Notes under the pieces: model-generated
Databases searched by the model: none
What the model saw: the letters and a program-made list of their open reading frames with translations, nothing else
What the model was told of the DNA's origin: nothing
In this document: piece by piece, positions 1-8,907 of the stretch
How the letters are laid out: each line of letters opens with the position of its first letter
Numbering within the stretch: the first letter of the stretch is position 1
Source of the DNA: Alkanophaga liquidiphilum
Lineage (GTDB): Archaea; Halobacteriota; Syntropharchaeia; Alkanophagales; B39-G2
Assembly: GCA_029259535.1 (NCBI GenBank)
Contig: JAPHEF010000005.1
Location: 1-64,000, forward strand
Length of the DNA stretch: 64,000 nt
Reading direction: 5' to 3'
Made by a program: the position numbers and the translations under genes

Positions 1-1059
1 GCGGTGCTCATGCCGCTCGCCCCGATATTTTCGCAAGTGGCGCTGCTCATAATTCTCGTGGATGGCGGCTTGGACACGAACTTATACGAAGCGTTAAAAG
101 GCGGCGCTCATGCGATATTATTGGCGGTCGTCTGTTTCTTGCTTTCCATGTTTGCGGTGGCGCTCGCTGCTGTCCACTTTTTGGGCTGGGAGCTTTTATA
201 CGGGCTGCTCTTCGGCGCAATTGTCGGAAATCCGACGCCGCTTGTCGTGTTTTCAGTGGTGAAGCGGCTGGGATTGAAAGAGCGGACAGCCACCGTCCTG
301 AGGTTAGAGGCGACGGTCGCTGAGATTTTGGCGATAGTAACGGCGTTAGCCCTTCTTGAGTCGCTCGCCACGCCGCAGCCTCTGCCGTCTGCGATAATAG
401 CAGATGCGATCAGTAAGTTTTCGGTCGGCGGGATGATAGGGATTATCGCCGGCGTCCTCTGGTACTTTGTGCTTGACAAGGTGCGGGAACTTCCGTTCTC
501 CTACATGCTCACGCTCGCTGCAGCGTTCATCGTGTTCAGCATCGTTGAGAGCCTCGGCGGGAGCGGCCCTGTTAGCGCATTGCTCTTCGGTCTGACACTC
601 GGCAACGAAGAGAGCATTGCTTATATTCTGAGGCACGAGCGGGAAATATTGCGCTTTGACGAAACGATGCGCGCATTTCACTCCGAAATTTCATTTTTTA
701 TACGAGCGTTCTTCTTCGTCTATCTCGGCGCAATATGCTCAGTGTCGCAATCCGACATCATAATTTACGGCATCCTTATTTCCTTGACATTACTTGCCGC
801 TCGTATTATCTCGGTCTTAGTATGCACCGTGCGGACCAACCTCTGGGCGGATGCGGCGGTGATGAGCTTCATGCTCCCCCGGGGCTTGGCGGCAGCGGTT
901 CTTGCGACGCTTGTCCTCAGCTTCGCAGACCATTTTCCCAGAGGCATGCAGGACGCCCTTATCATCTCAGAACTCACGTTCGTCGTCATCTTCGTCACCA
1001 TCCTGATATGCACTGTGAGCACTTGCTTCTTCTTAAGAAGAATAGCTATTAGGGGCTGA
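1..1059 (+). CDS. Cation:proton antiporter (CPA family), 5' end missing
   Basis: Integral membrane Na+(K+)/H+ exchanger. The reading frame is already open at base 1 and the first visible residues lie in a membrane segment (Leu/Ile run followed by a VDGGLDTN-like stretch, matching the 'EGGL' helix early in NhaP/Kef-type antiporters), so roughly 50 or more N-terminal residues lie outside the window. About ten hydrophobic segments follow. The FGAIVGNPTP stretch near residue 70 and the LPRGLAAAVLATL stretch near residue 295 are typical of NhaP-like exchangers. There is no C-terminal TrkA domain; the protein ends just after the last helix with basic residues. It converges with the GTPase gene, two bases away. 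Family call is good; ion specificity cannot be read. Confidence 0.8.
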   Translation, partial: AVLMPLAPIFSQVALLIILVDGGLDTNLYEALKGGAHAILLAVVCFLLSMFAVALAAVHFLGWELLYGLLFGAIVGNPTPLVVFSVVKRLGLKERTATVLRLEATVAEILAIVTALALLESLATPQPLPSAIIADAISKFSVGGMIGIIAGVLWYFVLDKVRELPFSYMLTLAAAFIVFSIVESLGGSGPVSALLFGLTLGNEESIAYILRHEREILRFDETMRAFHSEISFFIRAFFFVYLGAICSVSQSDIIIYGILISLTLLAARIISVLVCTVRTNLWADAAVMSFMLPRGLAAAVLATLVLSFADHFPRGMQDALIISELTFVVIFVTILICTVSTCFFLRRIAIRG

Positions 1060-1060
1060 G

Positions 1061-2242
1061 TTACCTTGTATGGACAATTTTAATCACGTCGTTGTTTTTC
1101 AGGGCGTAGTCGGCGCTGAGCCTGCGTTTTGTCCTTGCGTCTACCGCATACAAGAAACTTTGTCCGATTTCGGTATGGACTGCGAATGCAAGGTCTCTGG
1201 CTGTGCTGCCACGCTTCATGAGGAAGGCGTCCGGAAGCGTTCTACCTACGGAGTCGCAGAGCTTGTTCTCATCCTCAACGGGATAAACGACGATGTGGTC
1301 GAGGAGGTCGAAGACTGCCCTGTTTATGCATTCTTGGACGCCACTGCTCCCGAATTCCCGCAGCAGCCTCCGCATTCTTTCGAGCGCCGCCCTTTGTGCA
1401 TTAGTAACATCTGCTATGATTTCAAAATCCGAGTCGCCAGCGAGGTATTTTATGATGTTGTTCTTTGCCGCCGTCCGCAGTGCGAGCTCCATCTCCGCAC
1501 TGCACGGAATTACAATGCGATCGAGCGCCTTAAGCCTCTCTAAAAACTCTTTAGGTGCGATGTCCATTTTATTTGCGGCTATTAGCATCTTCTTGCTCTC
1601 CTCGACGACGTGCGTCGCAAGCGTCTTTAGGGCGTCGTCGTCCCAATTTTTGACGTCGCCGTTGGCGGTCTTCATAGTCTTGGACAACGCCGCCTTCATC
1701 TGCGTCTCGGTAATGCCGACGCCCGCAAGCTGCTCGGTCAGCAGTCTCTCCGCTTTTGCCCCTTCAAGCTCGATCCGCCGCTGAACCTTCCGCCAGTTGC
1801 GCTGAATTATCCCGAAGACCCACATTCGTATTTCTTCTTCAAAAAAGGCGACATCCTCGACCGGGTCATGACTGCCGATGTTCACGATATTTCCGTCGGC
1901 ATCCGTGCTCCCGGAGGCGTCGACGACGTGAATTATCGATTCCGCCCGCCGCAGGTTGTCAAGAAACTCGTTGCCCAAGCCCCGCCCTTTGTGGGCGTCC
2001 TTGACGAGCCCGGCGACGTCTATCAGCTCTACGGGGATGAACCGCTCACCCCGAACGCAATTCCCGCAGAACTCGCCGAGGAGCTCCTTACAGACGCATT
2101 TCGTGCGGACGTGCGTGATGCCAACGTTTGGCGAAACCGTCGTGAAGGGATACGGCGCAATTTCTACGTCAATCAGCGTGCTCGCTTTAAAAAACGTAGA
2201 TTTCCCAGAGTTTGGCTTCCCAGCTATCGCCAAAGTTATCAT
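1061..2242 (-). CDS. OBG-family GTPase with TGS domain (archaeal YchF/Ygr210-like)
   Basis: Cytosolic P-loop GTPase of the OBG group, linked in other organisms to ribosomes and translation. Walker A/G1 GKPNSGKST is at residues 8-16. G3 is DVAGLVKDAHKGRG, followed by the GLGNEFLDNLR stretch that is diagnostic of this group. G4 is NKMD, near residue 246; bacterial YchF has NxxE here and prefers ATP, so this protein belongs to the archaeal/eukaryotic branch expected to keep guanine specificity. The last 80 residues form a TGS domain. The length of 393 residues is normal. UPF0147 lies 6 bp upstream on the same strand, so the two are probably cotranscribed. Confidence 0.9.
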   Translation of the reverse strand: MITLAIAGKPNSGKSTFFKASTLIDVEIAPYPFTTVSPNVGITHVRTKCVCKELLGEFCGNCVRGERFIPVELIDVAGLVKDAHKGRGLGNEFLDNLRRAESIIHVVDASGSTDADGNIVNIGSHDPVEDVAFFEEEIRMWVFGIIQRNWRKVQRRIELEGAKAERLLTEQLAGVGITETQMKAALSKTMKTANGDVKNWDDDALKTLATHVVEESKKMLIAANKMDIAPKEFLERLKALDRIVIPCSAEMELALRTAAKNNIIKYLAGDSDFEIIADVTNAQRAALERMRRLLREFGSSGVQECINRAVFDLLDHIVVYPVEDENKLCDSVGRTLPDAFLMKRGSTARDLAFAVHTEIGQSFLYAVDARTKRRLSADYALKNNDVIKIVHTR

Positions 2243-2248
2243 CTTATT

Positions 2249-2518
2249 TTATTTCTCAACAGCCACCGTCTCTAACTGGCTCACTATGCTCCAGATGGTC
2301 GTCCGGGCGTGCAGCGGCATGTTCGGGTCGTTCGTCAGCTCCTCAAGCGTCGAGATCGCAGAGGTCGCTCGGACTGCCAGCGACTCCTTCCCACTTAGAA
2401 GTTCGTTTTTAACCTGTGTCGCCGCTCGTCGTATATTTCTCGGAACCGTCATATCCTCAATTATTTTGTCAAGAAGCTCGACACACTTTTTTATAACATC
2501 CGCCTCACTCATTTTCAT
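2249..2518 (-). CDS. UPF0147 family protein
   Basis: Small helical protein of 89 residues matching the archaeal UPF0147 family (recognisable DKIIEDMTVPRNIRRAA and TSAISTLEELTNDPN blocks). Function unknown; the family is widespread in archaea and is mostly predicted to be a bundle of helices. Two ATG codons six bases apart could start it; the second (at 2512) has better spacing from the AGGGG motif, so the true protein may begin MSEAD. It sits just upstream of the OBG GTPase gene and likely shares its transcript. Confidence 0.85.
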   Translation of the reverse strand: MKMSEADVIKKCVELLDKIIEDMTVPRNIRRAATQVKNELLSGKESLAVRATSAISTLEELTNDPNMPLHARTTIWSIVSQLETVAVEK

Positions 2519-2680
2519 CCCCTCACTATATCTTTATTGTTCCGATTTAAATACGACGGAAATAGGAAGTGGAAGCTGTGCTTGCTCGTGGGGATTGTTT
2601 GCAGAGCAGCGCCAATATGCTCTGGGGTTTAAGAAAGTGTTGCTGTTGATTTCTTTTTCATGAGATAAGGGGGGACGGGG

Positions 2681-2760
2681 TATATCTTTTATATGTTCGG
2701 GATGAAGTGCTATTTACGCAAGGCTGATGCCTCCCGGGCACTATTAGCCTTAAAGAGAGG
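2681..2760 (+). promoter_or_regulatory. Promoter and leader of the PGF-CTERM surface protein gene
   Basis: A TATA-like AT run at 2681-2695 lies in otherwise G-rich sequence. A start site about 25 bases downstream would give a leader of about 60 nt. The leader holds a perfect small hairpin, AGGC TGAT GCCT (2721-2732), and a flanking AGTGC/GCACT pair. A GAGGT Shine-Dalgarno motif precedes the ATG at 2778. Placement is by motif only. Confidence 0.4.
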
Positions 2761-2777
2761 GGGAGGGGCGAGGTAGA

Positions 2778-4952
2778 ATGAGGATAACAATATTGGGTGT
2801 TTTATTTACAGTGCTTCTCCTTAGCAATGCCATGGCGGCGTCTCCTGAAAGAGCGAGCGCCCCCGAAAAGCTGGACACTCTGTATGTCGGAGAGGTTTTA
2901 AACGTTACCGGGTTAAAGCCGGGCAGCGAGCTGAAGCTTTATAAGAACGCCGAAAAAGTTCTTTCCGTCGAGGCGAGTGCCGGCGGATACGCCGTCACGA
3001 AAGTAAACGTGGAGGCTGGCAGCTACGAGCTGAGGTGCACGCTTGAGAATGGCACGACCCTTAAAAAACATGTGGAAGTCCACTCCCCACTACTGGAAAT
3101 AAAGGTCGTTGACAAGCAGGGACGAAAGGTAAAGGTGGTGGCTGTCAGCGCTCTTTTACGTTTCGACGTAGAGTTTCAGATGCCTGAGGACGACGTCGTG
3201 AGGGTGCGGCACGAGACGCCCGATGGCATTAGGGAGACGCTGAAGACGACCGCCGTGAGCAACCTTTCAAGCCTTAAGATAAGCACAAAGGGGTGGGAAG
3301 CTGGCACGCACGAACTCTGGGCTGAGACGATAAGCAGCATGTCCCGAGGCTTGAGCCTCACGTCAAACGTTGTGAATTTGACAATTCGCTGGCTGGAAAT
3401 TACTGCTGGAAGGATGACGGTGGCGGAGGGTGAAAGTATTCGGTTCGTCGTGCGGGCGCTGCCCGAAGTTGCGTTCAGGTGCAACGTCACGCACCCCGAA
3501 ACTGTTTTAATGACTCCCGCCTACGACAACCCCTTTGGCTTAGAGTTGAAGCGAGCGTGCAGTATGAGCGCAAGCCCGTTCTGGAAGGGCGGTTTCGCTG
3601 CGGTCACTGATGAAAGCGGTGTTTATGAGTTTGCGCTGCAGTTTAACAAGAGTCAAACATATTCGGTTTGCGTGGAGGCAGACCTCGACGGCGACGGCGA
3701 GTTCGGCGAGGATGGTGAAACGGCAAAATTAGATATAGAGGTTAAACATGCATTTGTGAGCTTGGAAGTGCCAGAAATAGGCATCGTCGGCGAGCTCGTG
3801 AGAATTCGAGGCGAGGCGAGCGGTGGCAGGGACGTGGACATCGTGATTGACAACATTTTGGAGCTTGACGACGTGCCTCTGGCAGACGGCGGCGTCTTTG
3901 AAGTCTATTGGGACACGAAAGGAAAAACTGCGAGGAGCTACGTTGTGAAGGCATACGTGGATTGCCACGTCGAGGACATTGGGAAGGGTGACGACGTCGA
4001 GGAGGTGTATTCGGAGCTGGACGTCGCCGGGGCGGCTACCGTGCGGCTAATAGAGCCCTGGGTCGCAATAACTGAATCGAAATGCGAAGTCGCTAAGGGC
4101 GACAACTACTTTGTGAAGGGCGTTGCATACGGCGCTGACAGCGTGGACATCGTCATCATAGGACCAAACGGCTTCGAGACGCTGCCGATGGGCGTGGAAG
4201 GTGGCTTGTATGTGGCATCCTCAGAGGTCTCTTGTAACAACGAGTTCGAAATTAGCATAAACATCCCGAAAAACGCCAGCAGTGGCGTTTACACCGCCGT
4301 GGCGACTATTCCCAGCTGCGACCGCCGCTACGGCAGCACCAGAGAAGGGCAGCTCCTCTCAGCGTTGCTGGAATGTTACAATGAAAACAACAACAGCGAG
4401 CTCGACGAGCTGCTGGGCAGGAGTCCTGCGCAGCTTTTTGATTACATCAGTGAGGCGACGTTCTACGCAAAGGGTAGCGACGACAAGTTTGCTGTGACGG
4501 TCTTCGTGGTCTCCGCACCTTACCTGAAGATAGAAGCTGTCGGGAGCGTCGAAGTGGGAACGCCCATCACGATAAGCGGCACGACGAACAGAGAGAACGG
4601 GACGCTCGTTGCAATAACATGCATTTCTGGACCTACGGAGCTGCCAAGTACCGTGGTGAGCGTGGAGGGCGGTAGGTTCGGCGCAAGAATAGACACGAGT
4701 AACGCGGTTCCAGGGATATACAGGATAAAAGCAGAGGAAGAAGGTGGAAAAAGTGATGAGGTTACCATAGAGCTTACGGGCGTGCCACCAGCAACGCCGC
4801 TGGAAACCCCGATGCTGGTAGAAACGCCGATGCCTTCGCCGAGCCCGACTGGGACACCAACGCCAAGCCCGACGCCACCAGGCTTTGAAGTGTTACTTGC
4901 AAGTGTTGCAGTGGCTGCTGCGTATCTGCTGAGGGCTAAGAAAAGGAAATAG
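2778..4952 (+). CDS. Large secreted surface protein with PGF-CTERM anchor
   Basis: Predicted cell-surface protein of 724 residues. A signal peptide covers residues 1-20 (RITILGVLFTVLLLSNAMA). The body consists of several Ig-like beta-rich repeats with EITAGRMTVAEGESIRF/ VSLEVPEIGIVGELVRIRG/ LKIEAVGSVEVGTPITISG beginnings, resembling the adhesin or S-layer-type domains of methanogen surface proteins. An Asp-rich stretch near residue 300 (DLDGDGEFGEDGE) looks like a calcium-binding EF/dockerin-like loop. A Thr/Pro/Ser linker (about 668-700) leads to PGF at 701-703, a hydrophobic helix and a KKRK end. This is the PGF-CTERM signal processed by archaeosortase A, which replaces the tail by a lipid anchor. 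The linker is a likely O-glycosylation region. The exact ligand or role is unknown. Confidence 0.85.
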   Translation: MRITILGVLFTVLLLSNAMAASPERASAPEKLDTLYVGEVLNVTGLKPGSELKLYKNAEKVLSVEASAGGYAVTKVNVEAGSYELRCTLENGTTLKKHVEVHSPLLEIKVVDKQGRKVKVVAVSALLRFDVEFQMPEDDVVRVRHETPDGIRETLKTTAVSNLSSLKISTKGWEAGTHELWAETISSMSRGLSLTSNVVNLTIRWLEITAGRMTVAEGESIRFVVRALPEVAFRCNVTHPETVLMTPAYDNPFGLELKRACSMSASPFWKGGFAAVTDESGVYEFALQFNKSQTYSVCVEADLDGDGEFGEDGETAKLDIEVKHAFVSLEVPEIGIVGELVRIRGEASGGRDVDIVIDNILELDDVPLADGGVFEVYWDTKGKTARSYVVKAYVDCHVEDIGKGDDVEEVYSELDVAGAATVRLIEPWVAITESKCEVAKGDNYFVKGVAYGADSVDIVIIGPNGFETLPMGVEGGLYVASSEVSCNNEFEISINIPKNASSGVYTAVATIPSCDRRYGSTREGQLLSALLECYNENNNSELDELLGRSPAQLFDYISEATFYAKGSDDKFAVTVFVVSAPYLKIEAVGSVEVGTPITISGTTNRENGTLVAITCISGPTELPSTVVSVEGGRFGARIDTSNAVPGIYRIKAEEEGGKSDEVTIELTGVPPATPLETPMLVETPMPSPSPTGTPTPSPTPPGFEVLLASVAVAAAYLLRAKKRK

Positions 4953-5293
4953 GACCAAGTGTTGTTTGCGAAGTGCAACCAGTGTGCGCGGATACGTTAG
5001 AAAGAAACAGGCTGGGCGGAACCTATACTTAGGATAGAAGACAAAATGATATAGTTCATGAGGTGGACACAGGTGTTCTCATGGCCGTATCCGCGAGGCA
5101 CGGGAATAAATATGCCCTAGATATTATACCGAATTCATCCAACCCCTGTTGGCTTTCTGCGGGAGTTTTTGTAACCAAATTCAGGCACGTCACCGCCGCC
5201 GTGTTCATCGACTACGGCGGCGTTCTTGAGGAGCTCTTGCCGGGCTCCACGAAGATGTGCAGCGTGGCTTCGAAAAAGTTGCAAGCAGTGTGA
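4953..5293. other. Intergenic stretch without a supported gene
   Basis: Between the surface-protein stop and the remnant at 5294 I see no convincing gene. A 76-codon open frame at 5063-5293 has no recognisable motif, a weak start context and a composition unlike its neighbours, so I do not call it. The end of the region is probably decayed DNA associated with the mobile element next to it. Confidence 0.4.
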
Positions 5294-5413
5294 AATAGGG
5301 TCGCACGTGAGAAGAAGCGATATCAGCGTCTTTTTAAAAAGGGGCAGTTCTACGAGTGCGCGGGGTGTGAAGCCAAAGCTTACAAGATTTCGGCGAGAAA
5401 GCTTATGATTTGA
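5294..5413 (+). pseudogene. Possible 3' remnant of a zinc-finger-type protein
   Basis: One frame without any start codon reads REKKRYQRLFKKGQFYECAG, then CEAKAYKISARKLMI and a TGA. The basic/aromatic composition and the C-x2-C pair look protein-like, but there is no upstream coding sequence. The frame runs across the TTAC target and into the left end of the IS200/IS605-type element at 5384, so the element may have cut an older gene. The final YKISARKLM is the translation of the element's own left end, which recurs at 13750, and is therefore not evidence of homology. Confidence 0.25.
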
Positions 5414-5582
5414 ACCGAAGCGCCGCTAAATTAAAACTTGTTTGTCCATGTTCTTTTTAACGAGGCTGCGGTGAGCCAGCCTGTCGTGAAACTCCAACTC
5501 GGAACCGGAGCGGTGCTCCTAAAGGGGTCGGAGTGGAGAGGCTTAACGTGAAGCTCCCGGCTTTAGCCGCGGAGTAGCTCAC
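5384..5582 (+). mobile_element. Short non-autonomous IS200/IS605-type element with omega-RNA-like fold (copy 1)
   Basis: 199 bp preceded by TTAC, the usual left target of IS608-like IS200/IS605 transposons. The left end starts AAGATTTCGGCGAGAAAGCT, identical in copy 2 (13750-13974). The right end finishes with a hairpin CTCCcGGC-TTTA-GCCgcGGAG followed by GTAGCTCAC, the same 3' sequence as in copy 2. Between them lie AGGCTG/CAGCCT, CC(A)ACTC/GAGTGG and GGAGC/GCTCC stems. It encodes no TnpA or TnpB. TnpB omega-RNAs are made from the right end of such elements and carry a guide immediately beyond it, so this may be a solo guide-RNA scaffold or a mobile palindromic repeat. It ends 18 bp before the 3' end of the convergent histidine kinase gene. 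Confidence 0.65.
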
Positions 5583-5600
5583 GATGCAGTGTTGCTTTTT

Positions 5601-7613
5601 TCATTTTGGCAGCGTGAAGAAGAAACGGCTGCCCCTACCCACTTCGCTCTCAGCCCATACGCGTCCGCCATGTGCCTCCACGACGCTCCGCACGACGAAA
5701 AGCCCAATCCCCATGCCCTTTTTATGAGATAAGTAGCTGCCAACCTCGTAAAAAGCCTCAAATATTCTGTCAAGCTCGTCCTTTGGGATGCCGACGCCGC
5801 TGTCGGCGACGCAAAACTCAACAGCGTCCCCTTTATCCTCAGCGGTTATCTTTATCAAACCATCCTCCTCAGTGAACTTCATAGCGTTCTCGAGCAGGCA
5901 GTAGAGGGCATGCACGACCTTTTCAGCGTCGCATCTCAACAATATTTCGGGTGCCGTCGCATCTAACTGCTGTCCCTGTTTCAGCAGCGGTCTGACGGCT
6001 TCGACAGCGTCCGCCACGAGCGCCCTGACATCACACTCCTCAATGGCAAGGCGCAGCCCACCATTTCTGATTACAGCAACTGTTCGAAGGTCGTTCACAA
6101 GCCTCGTGAGGCGTTGCAGCGCCCTTTCGATGCTGTGGAGGCGTCCTTCCTGCTCAGCGTTCAGCGTGCCAAACGAGTTGCTTAATAGCAGCTCGACGTT
6201 GCCCTTGATTATCGTGAGCGGAGTGGCTATTTCATGCATCGCTATTGTTATGAGGTTCGATTTCAACGCTTCAAGCTCAAGCTCTCGAGTGTATGCTTGC
6301 TTCAGCGACTCATACGCCTTCTTAAGCTCTGCCTCTAACGCCTTTTTCTCGGTGACATCCCTTGCAATGATTATGACAGTGTCGCTGTCGTCGTGTTGCA
6401 GCCCGCCGGGTCGGCGCACGCAGCTCGCCGCTACTTCCAGCACGAGGGTCCTGTCCCTTCCTTTGAACTTCAGGATGCTTGTGACATCTTCGCCCTTTAG
6501 CGCTTTCGAAAAGATTTCTGACGCTGTTTTGCGGTCCTCCTCAAGGACGAAGTCGAGCACCGCCTTCTCTAAAAAGTCTTCCTTCGAGTATCCGAACACC
6601 TCCAAAGTCCTCCTATTAACCTCTAAGAAGCGTCCAGCTTTATCGAGCACGATAAAGGGTTCGGAGGCATTATCGAAAAGTTCTTGATAATTCGCCTTTG
6701 ACGCCTCCAGCTCTTCGAGGAGCGCCGTCCATGCAATGGTATGAGATGCGAGGTCTGCGAACGCAGAGAGCAACCGCAGCTCGAACTTGCTGAACTCCTT
6801 ATACTCCGTGGTTGCGATGCAAAGCACGCCGATAGTCTCGTCCTGCAGCTTTATCGGAACTGTGAGGTAGGATTTCAGCCCATACCTGTTGATAACGTGT
6901 CTCTCAACCTCTTCAGGCAAGTTCAGGGTCCGCAGGTCTTTGATATAGTGAATCTTCCCGTCGAGCGCCGTTCTGCAGCTCAGGTCATACTTGTTCTCGC
7001 TGAGCTTTATGCGGCGGCGCAGCTCCCAATACTCCTTGCCAAATCCCCTTGTCGCTGCGGTGATCAACTCGTTTTGTTCTCTGTCGAGCAACCGTATGGA
7101 CGCATGCTCGAGGCTCATCATCTCGCAAACGGTGTTCAAAGCGGCATCAAGTGTTTCCCTCATGCTCACGCCATTAACGACTTTCATGCTCGCATCGTAA
7201 AGGGCGTTGAGCCCAGCCATCCGCTCTTCAGCAAGCTTTTTGAGCTGCTTATTGAGCATTTCGAGCCGCTCGCTGAGCGACGCCGTGACCGCAGCGACCG
7301 TGAGGAAGATGATGCTTCTGAAGACGTCCAGCAAGAAGACATTAGGCACAACGCCGTAAGTGAAATGCAAGCCGAGCAGGAAGATGGCGGAGGCGACGGC
7401 GATGCCCATGCCTTTCCAGCGCCACCAGACCGCCGCAAGCACAATGGGCACGTAGAAGAGGTGTGTGTGAAACGCTTCTACGTAGAGCGCCCGGCGGAAG
7501 TAATAAGCAATGCCGCAGCAAAGAACGAAGGTTATAAGAACTGAGAGCACTTCAATTCCGACAGCCCGCTCTTGGGCAACTTGTTCCTTCCGAGCAGCGT
7601 TTGAAACTGTCAA
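5601..7613 (-). CDS. Membrane sensor histidine kinase (GAF-PAS-HisKA-HATPase)
   Basis: Orphan two-component sensor of 670 residues. Four hydrophobic segments (about residues 20-115, DUF4118-like arrangement) anchor it in the membrane; a short coiled coil leads to a GAF domain (about 135-295), a PAS domain (about 310-430), a dimerisation/phosphoacceptor domain and an ATPase. The phosphoacceptor is the His of AMHEIATPL. ATPase boxes are N (LLENAMKF), G1 (DSGVGIP), F (FEAFYEV) and G2 (GMGIGLF); all key residues are present, so it should be active. No response regulator is nearby, so the partner lies elsewhere. The ligand of the GAF or PAS domain cannot be read; redox or small molecules are usual. 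Confidence 0.9.
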   Translation of the reverse strand: MTVSNAARKEQVAQERAVGIEVLSVLITFVLCCGIAYYFRRALYVEAFHTHLFYVPIVLAAVWWRWKGMGIAVASAIFLLGLHFTYGVVPNVFLLDVFRSIIFLTVAAVTASLSERLEMLNKQLKKLAEERMAGLNALYDASMKVVNGVSMRETLDAALNTVCEMMSLEHASIRLLDREQNELITAATRGFGKEYWELRRRIKLSENKYDLSCRTALDGKIHYIKDLRTLNLPEEVERHVINRYGLKSYLTVPIKLQDETIGVLCIATTEYKEFSKFELRLLSAFADLASHTIAWTALLEELEASKANYQELFDNASEPFIVLDKAGRFLEVNRRTLEVFGYSKEDFLEKAVLDFVLEEDRKTASEIFSKALKGEDVTSILKFKGRDRTLVLEVAASCVRRPGGLQHDDSDTVIIIARDVTEKKALEAELKKAYESLKQAYTRELELEALKSNLITIAMHEIATPLTIIKGNVELLLSNSFGTLNAEQEGRLHSIERALQRLTRLVNDLRTVAVIRNGGLRLAIEECDVRALVADAVEAVRPLLKQGQQLDATAPEILLRCDAEKVVHALYCLLENAMKFTEEDGLIKITAEDKGDAVEFCVADSGVGIPKDELDRIFEAFYEVGSYLSHKKGMGIGLFVVRSVVEAHGGRVWAESEVGRGSRFFFTLPK

Positions 7614-7808
7614 GGGTTACTCCTTATTGCATTTAGTGTCCTGCTTGTATTTAGTTGGGGTTGCTTAAATATTGTTTAGTTGGGTTGTCCAAGTAACACG
7701 CACGGTAGGGGTGTTCAAAAATTAACTGTGATAGCTAATAATCAGCGATGGGAAGCTATTTATAATCCAAAAGCAATGAACAGCTGTTCAGAAGAAGGAG
7801 AATAGCTG

Positions 7809-8225
7809 GTGGAGGGAGAAAAACCGAATTTGGAAAAATATTCCTGCCCTAATCCTAAGTGCCCGGACTTCGGCGTTTTCGGCGGGGGTAATTTGGTCTT
7901 ACATGCACCATATGGCACGCAACGCACCTACCTCCTCAGGTGCAAGACCTGTGGCAGGACGTTCTCGGTGCTTCGGGGAACGCCGTTCTTCAAGCTACGA
8001 ACTCCCAAAGACACCGTCATAAAGGCGTTCTGGCAAATCTCCGAGGGGTACAGCTTCAGGAAGACTGCTAGGGACCTTGGAGTAAGTGAGGATTCTATCA
8101 CAAGATGGACGAACAGGGCTTGTGAGCATGTGGACTTCCTCACGCAATACCTAGAAGAACTGGGGTGGGAAGAAGCACGAATCACGGCATTGTGGTTTTA
8201 CATCAAGAAGCGCAGGAAGGTTTAA
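7809..8225 (+). pseudogene. IS1-like transposase, N-terminal fragment (zinc ribbon plus HTH)
   Basis: 138 residues corresponding to the DNA-binding half of archaeal IS1-type transposases. A zinc ribbon uses Cys13, Cys18, Cys45 and Cys48. Next come GTPFFKLRTPKDTVIKAFW and the SFRKTARDLGVSEDSITRW helix-turn-helix. The ORF stops right after ALWFYIKKRRK, the place where intact enzymes have the first catalytic Asp (DELWxFVKKK); that Asp is missing here, and the rest of the DDE domain is lost. The ORF begins with GTG, has a TATA-like TATTTATAAT about 60 bp upstream, and ends 3 bp from pcm. It cannot transpose. Because the reading frame is intact it might still make a DNA-binding protein. Confidence 0.75.
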
Positions 8226-8228
8226 GGC

Positions 8229-8888
8229 TTAGGCTTCTGGGAAGCCGTATTCCCCGATAAGAGGGACGAAGACGACGCTACACTTCCTGTGCACGAGCAC
8301 GCCGTTCTTTTTCTCTACGAGGTAGAGTTGCTGCTCATATGCGTATTTGCCGATGGGAATGACCATCTTACCACCGGTCTTCAACTGCTCCAAGAGCGGC
8401 GGCGGGACGTCGGGCGCTGCGCACGTCACGCAAACCTTGTCGTAGGGCGCCGCCGGCGGGTAGCCGAGCGTGCCGTCGCCGACGATGACGGTGACGTTCT
8501 TGTAGCCCGCACGCTCAAGGTTGTGGCGGGCGGTCTCAGCCAGCGTCCTTATCCGCTCTATGGTGAAGACGTGTCCCGTTTCGCCGACGAGCTCCGCAAT
8601 GACAGCGGCGTGGTAGCCGGAGCCGGCTCCGACTTCTAAAACCTTCTCGCCTTTTTTCAGGTCGAGCAGGTCGCACATCTTCGCAACCATGTGCGGCGCA
8701 CTTATCGTCTGCCCCTCTCCAATCGGCAGCGGATAGTCTGCATACGCCTTGTCCTGAAGATGTTCAGGCACGAACAAATGGCGAGGCACTTTTTCCATGG
8801 CACGCAGAACGCGCTCGCTCGCTGCCCCGTAGGAGCGCAACAACCGCACCATGTTCCTTCTTTCCTCTTCAAACTCAGCGACGGGCAT
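8229..8888 (-). CDS. pcm: Protein-L-isoaspartate O-methyltransferase
   Basis: Repairs damaged proteins by SAM-dependent methylation of L-isoaspartyl residues in the cytosol. The 219-residue length is normal. Visible family marks are RAMEKVPRHLFVP near residue 30, the substrate-proximal GQTISAPHMVAKM, SAM motif I LEVGAGSGYHAAV and the later GDGTLGYPPAAPYD block. It is transcribed directly downstream of tRNA-Val (20 bp), so it may be read from that promoter or a weak one within the gap. Confidence 0.95.
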   Translation of the reverse strand: MPVAEFEEERRNMVRLLRSYGAASERVLRAMEKVPRHLFVPEHLQDKAYADYPLPIGEGQTISAPHMVAKMCDLLDLKKGEKVLEVGAGSGYHAAVIAELVGETGHVFTIERIRTLAETARHNLERAGYKNVTVIVGDGTLGYPPAAPYDKVCVTCAAPDVPPPLLEQLKTGGKMVIPIGKYAYEQQLYLVEKKNGVLVHRKCSVVFVPLIGEYGFPEA

Positions 8889-8907
8889 CTAGAGTTTTTG
8901 ATAGAGA

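Noticed and set aside
2700..2760. C/D-box small RNA in the surface-protein leader
   Set aside because: A partial C-box-like ATGAAG and CTGA are present but spacing and second box pair do not fit; only a simple hairpin remains.
5063..5293. 76-codon open frame near the surface-protein gene
   Set aside because: No family motif, poor ribosome site, next to decayed and mobile DNA; not enough to call a gene.
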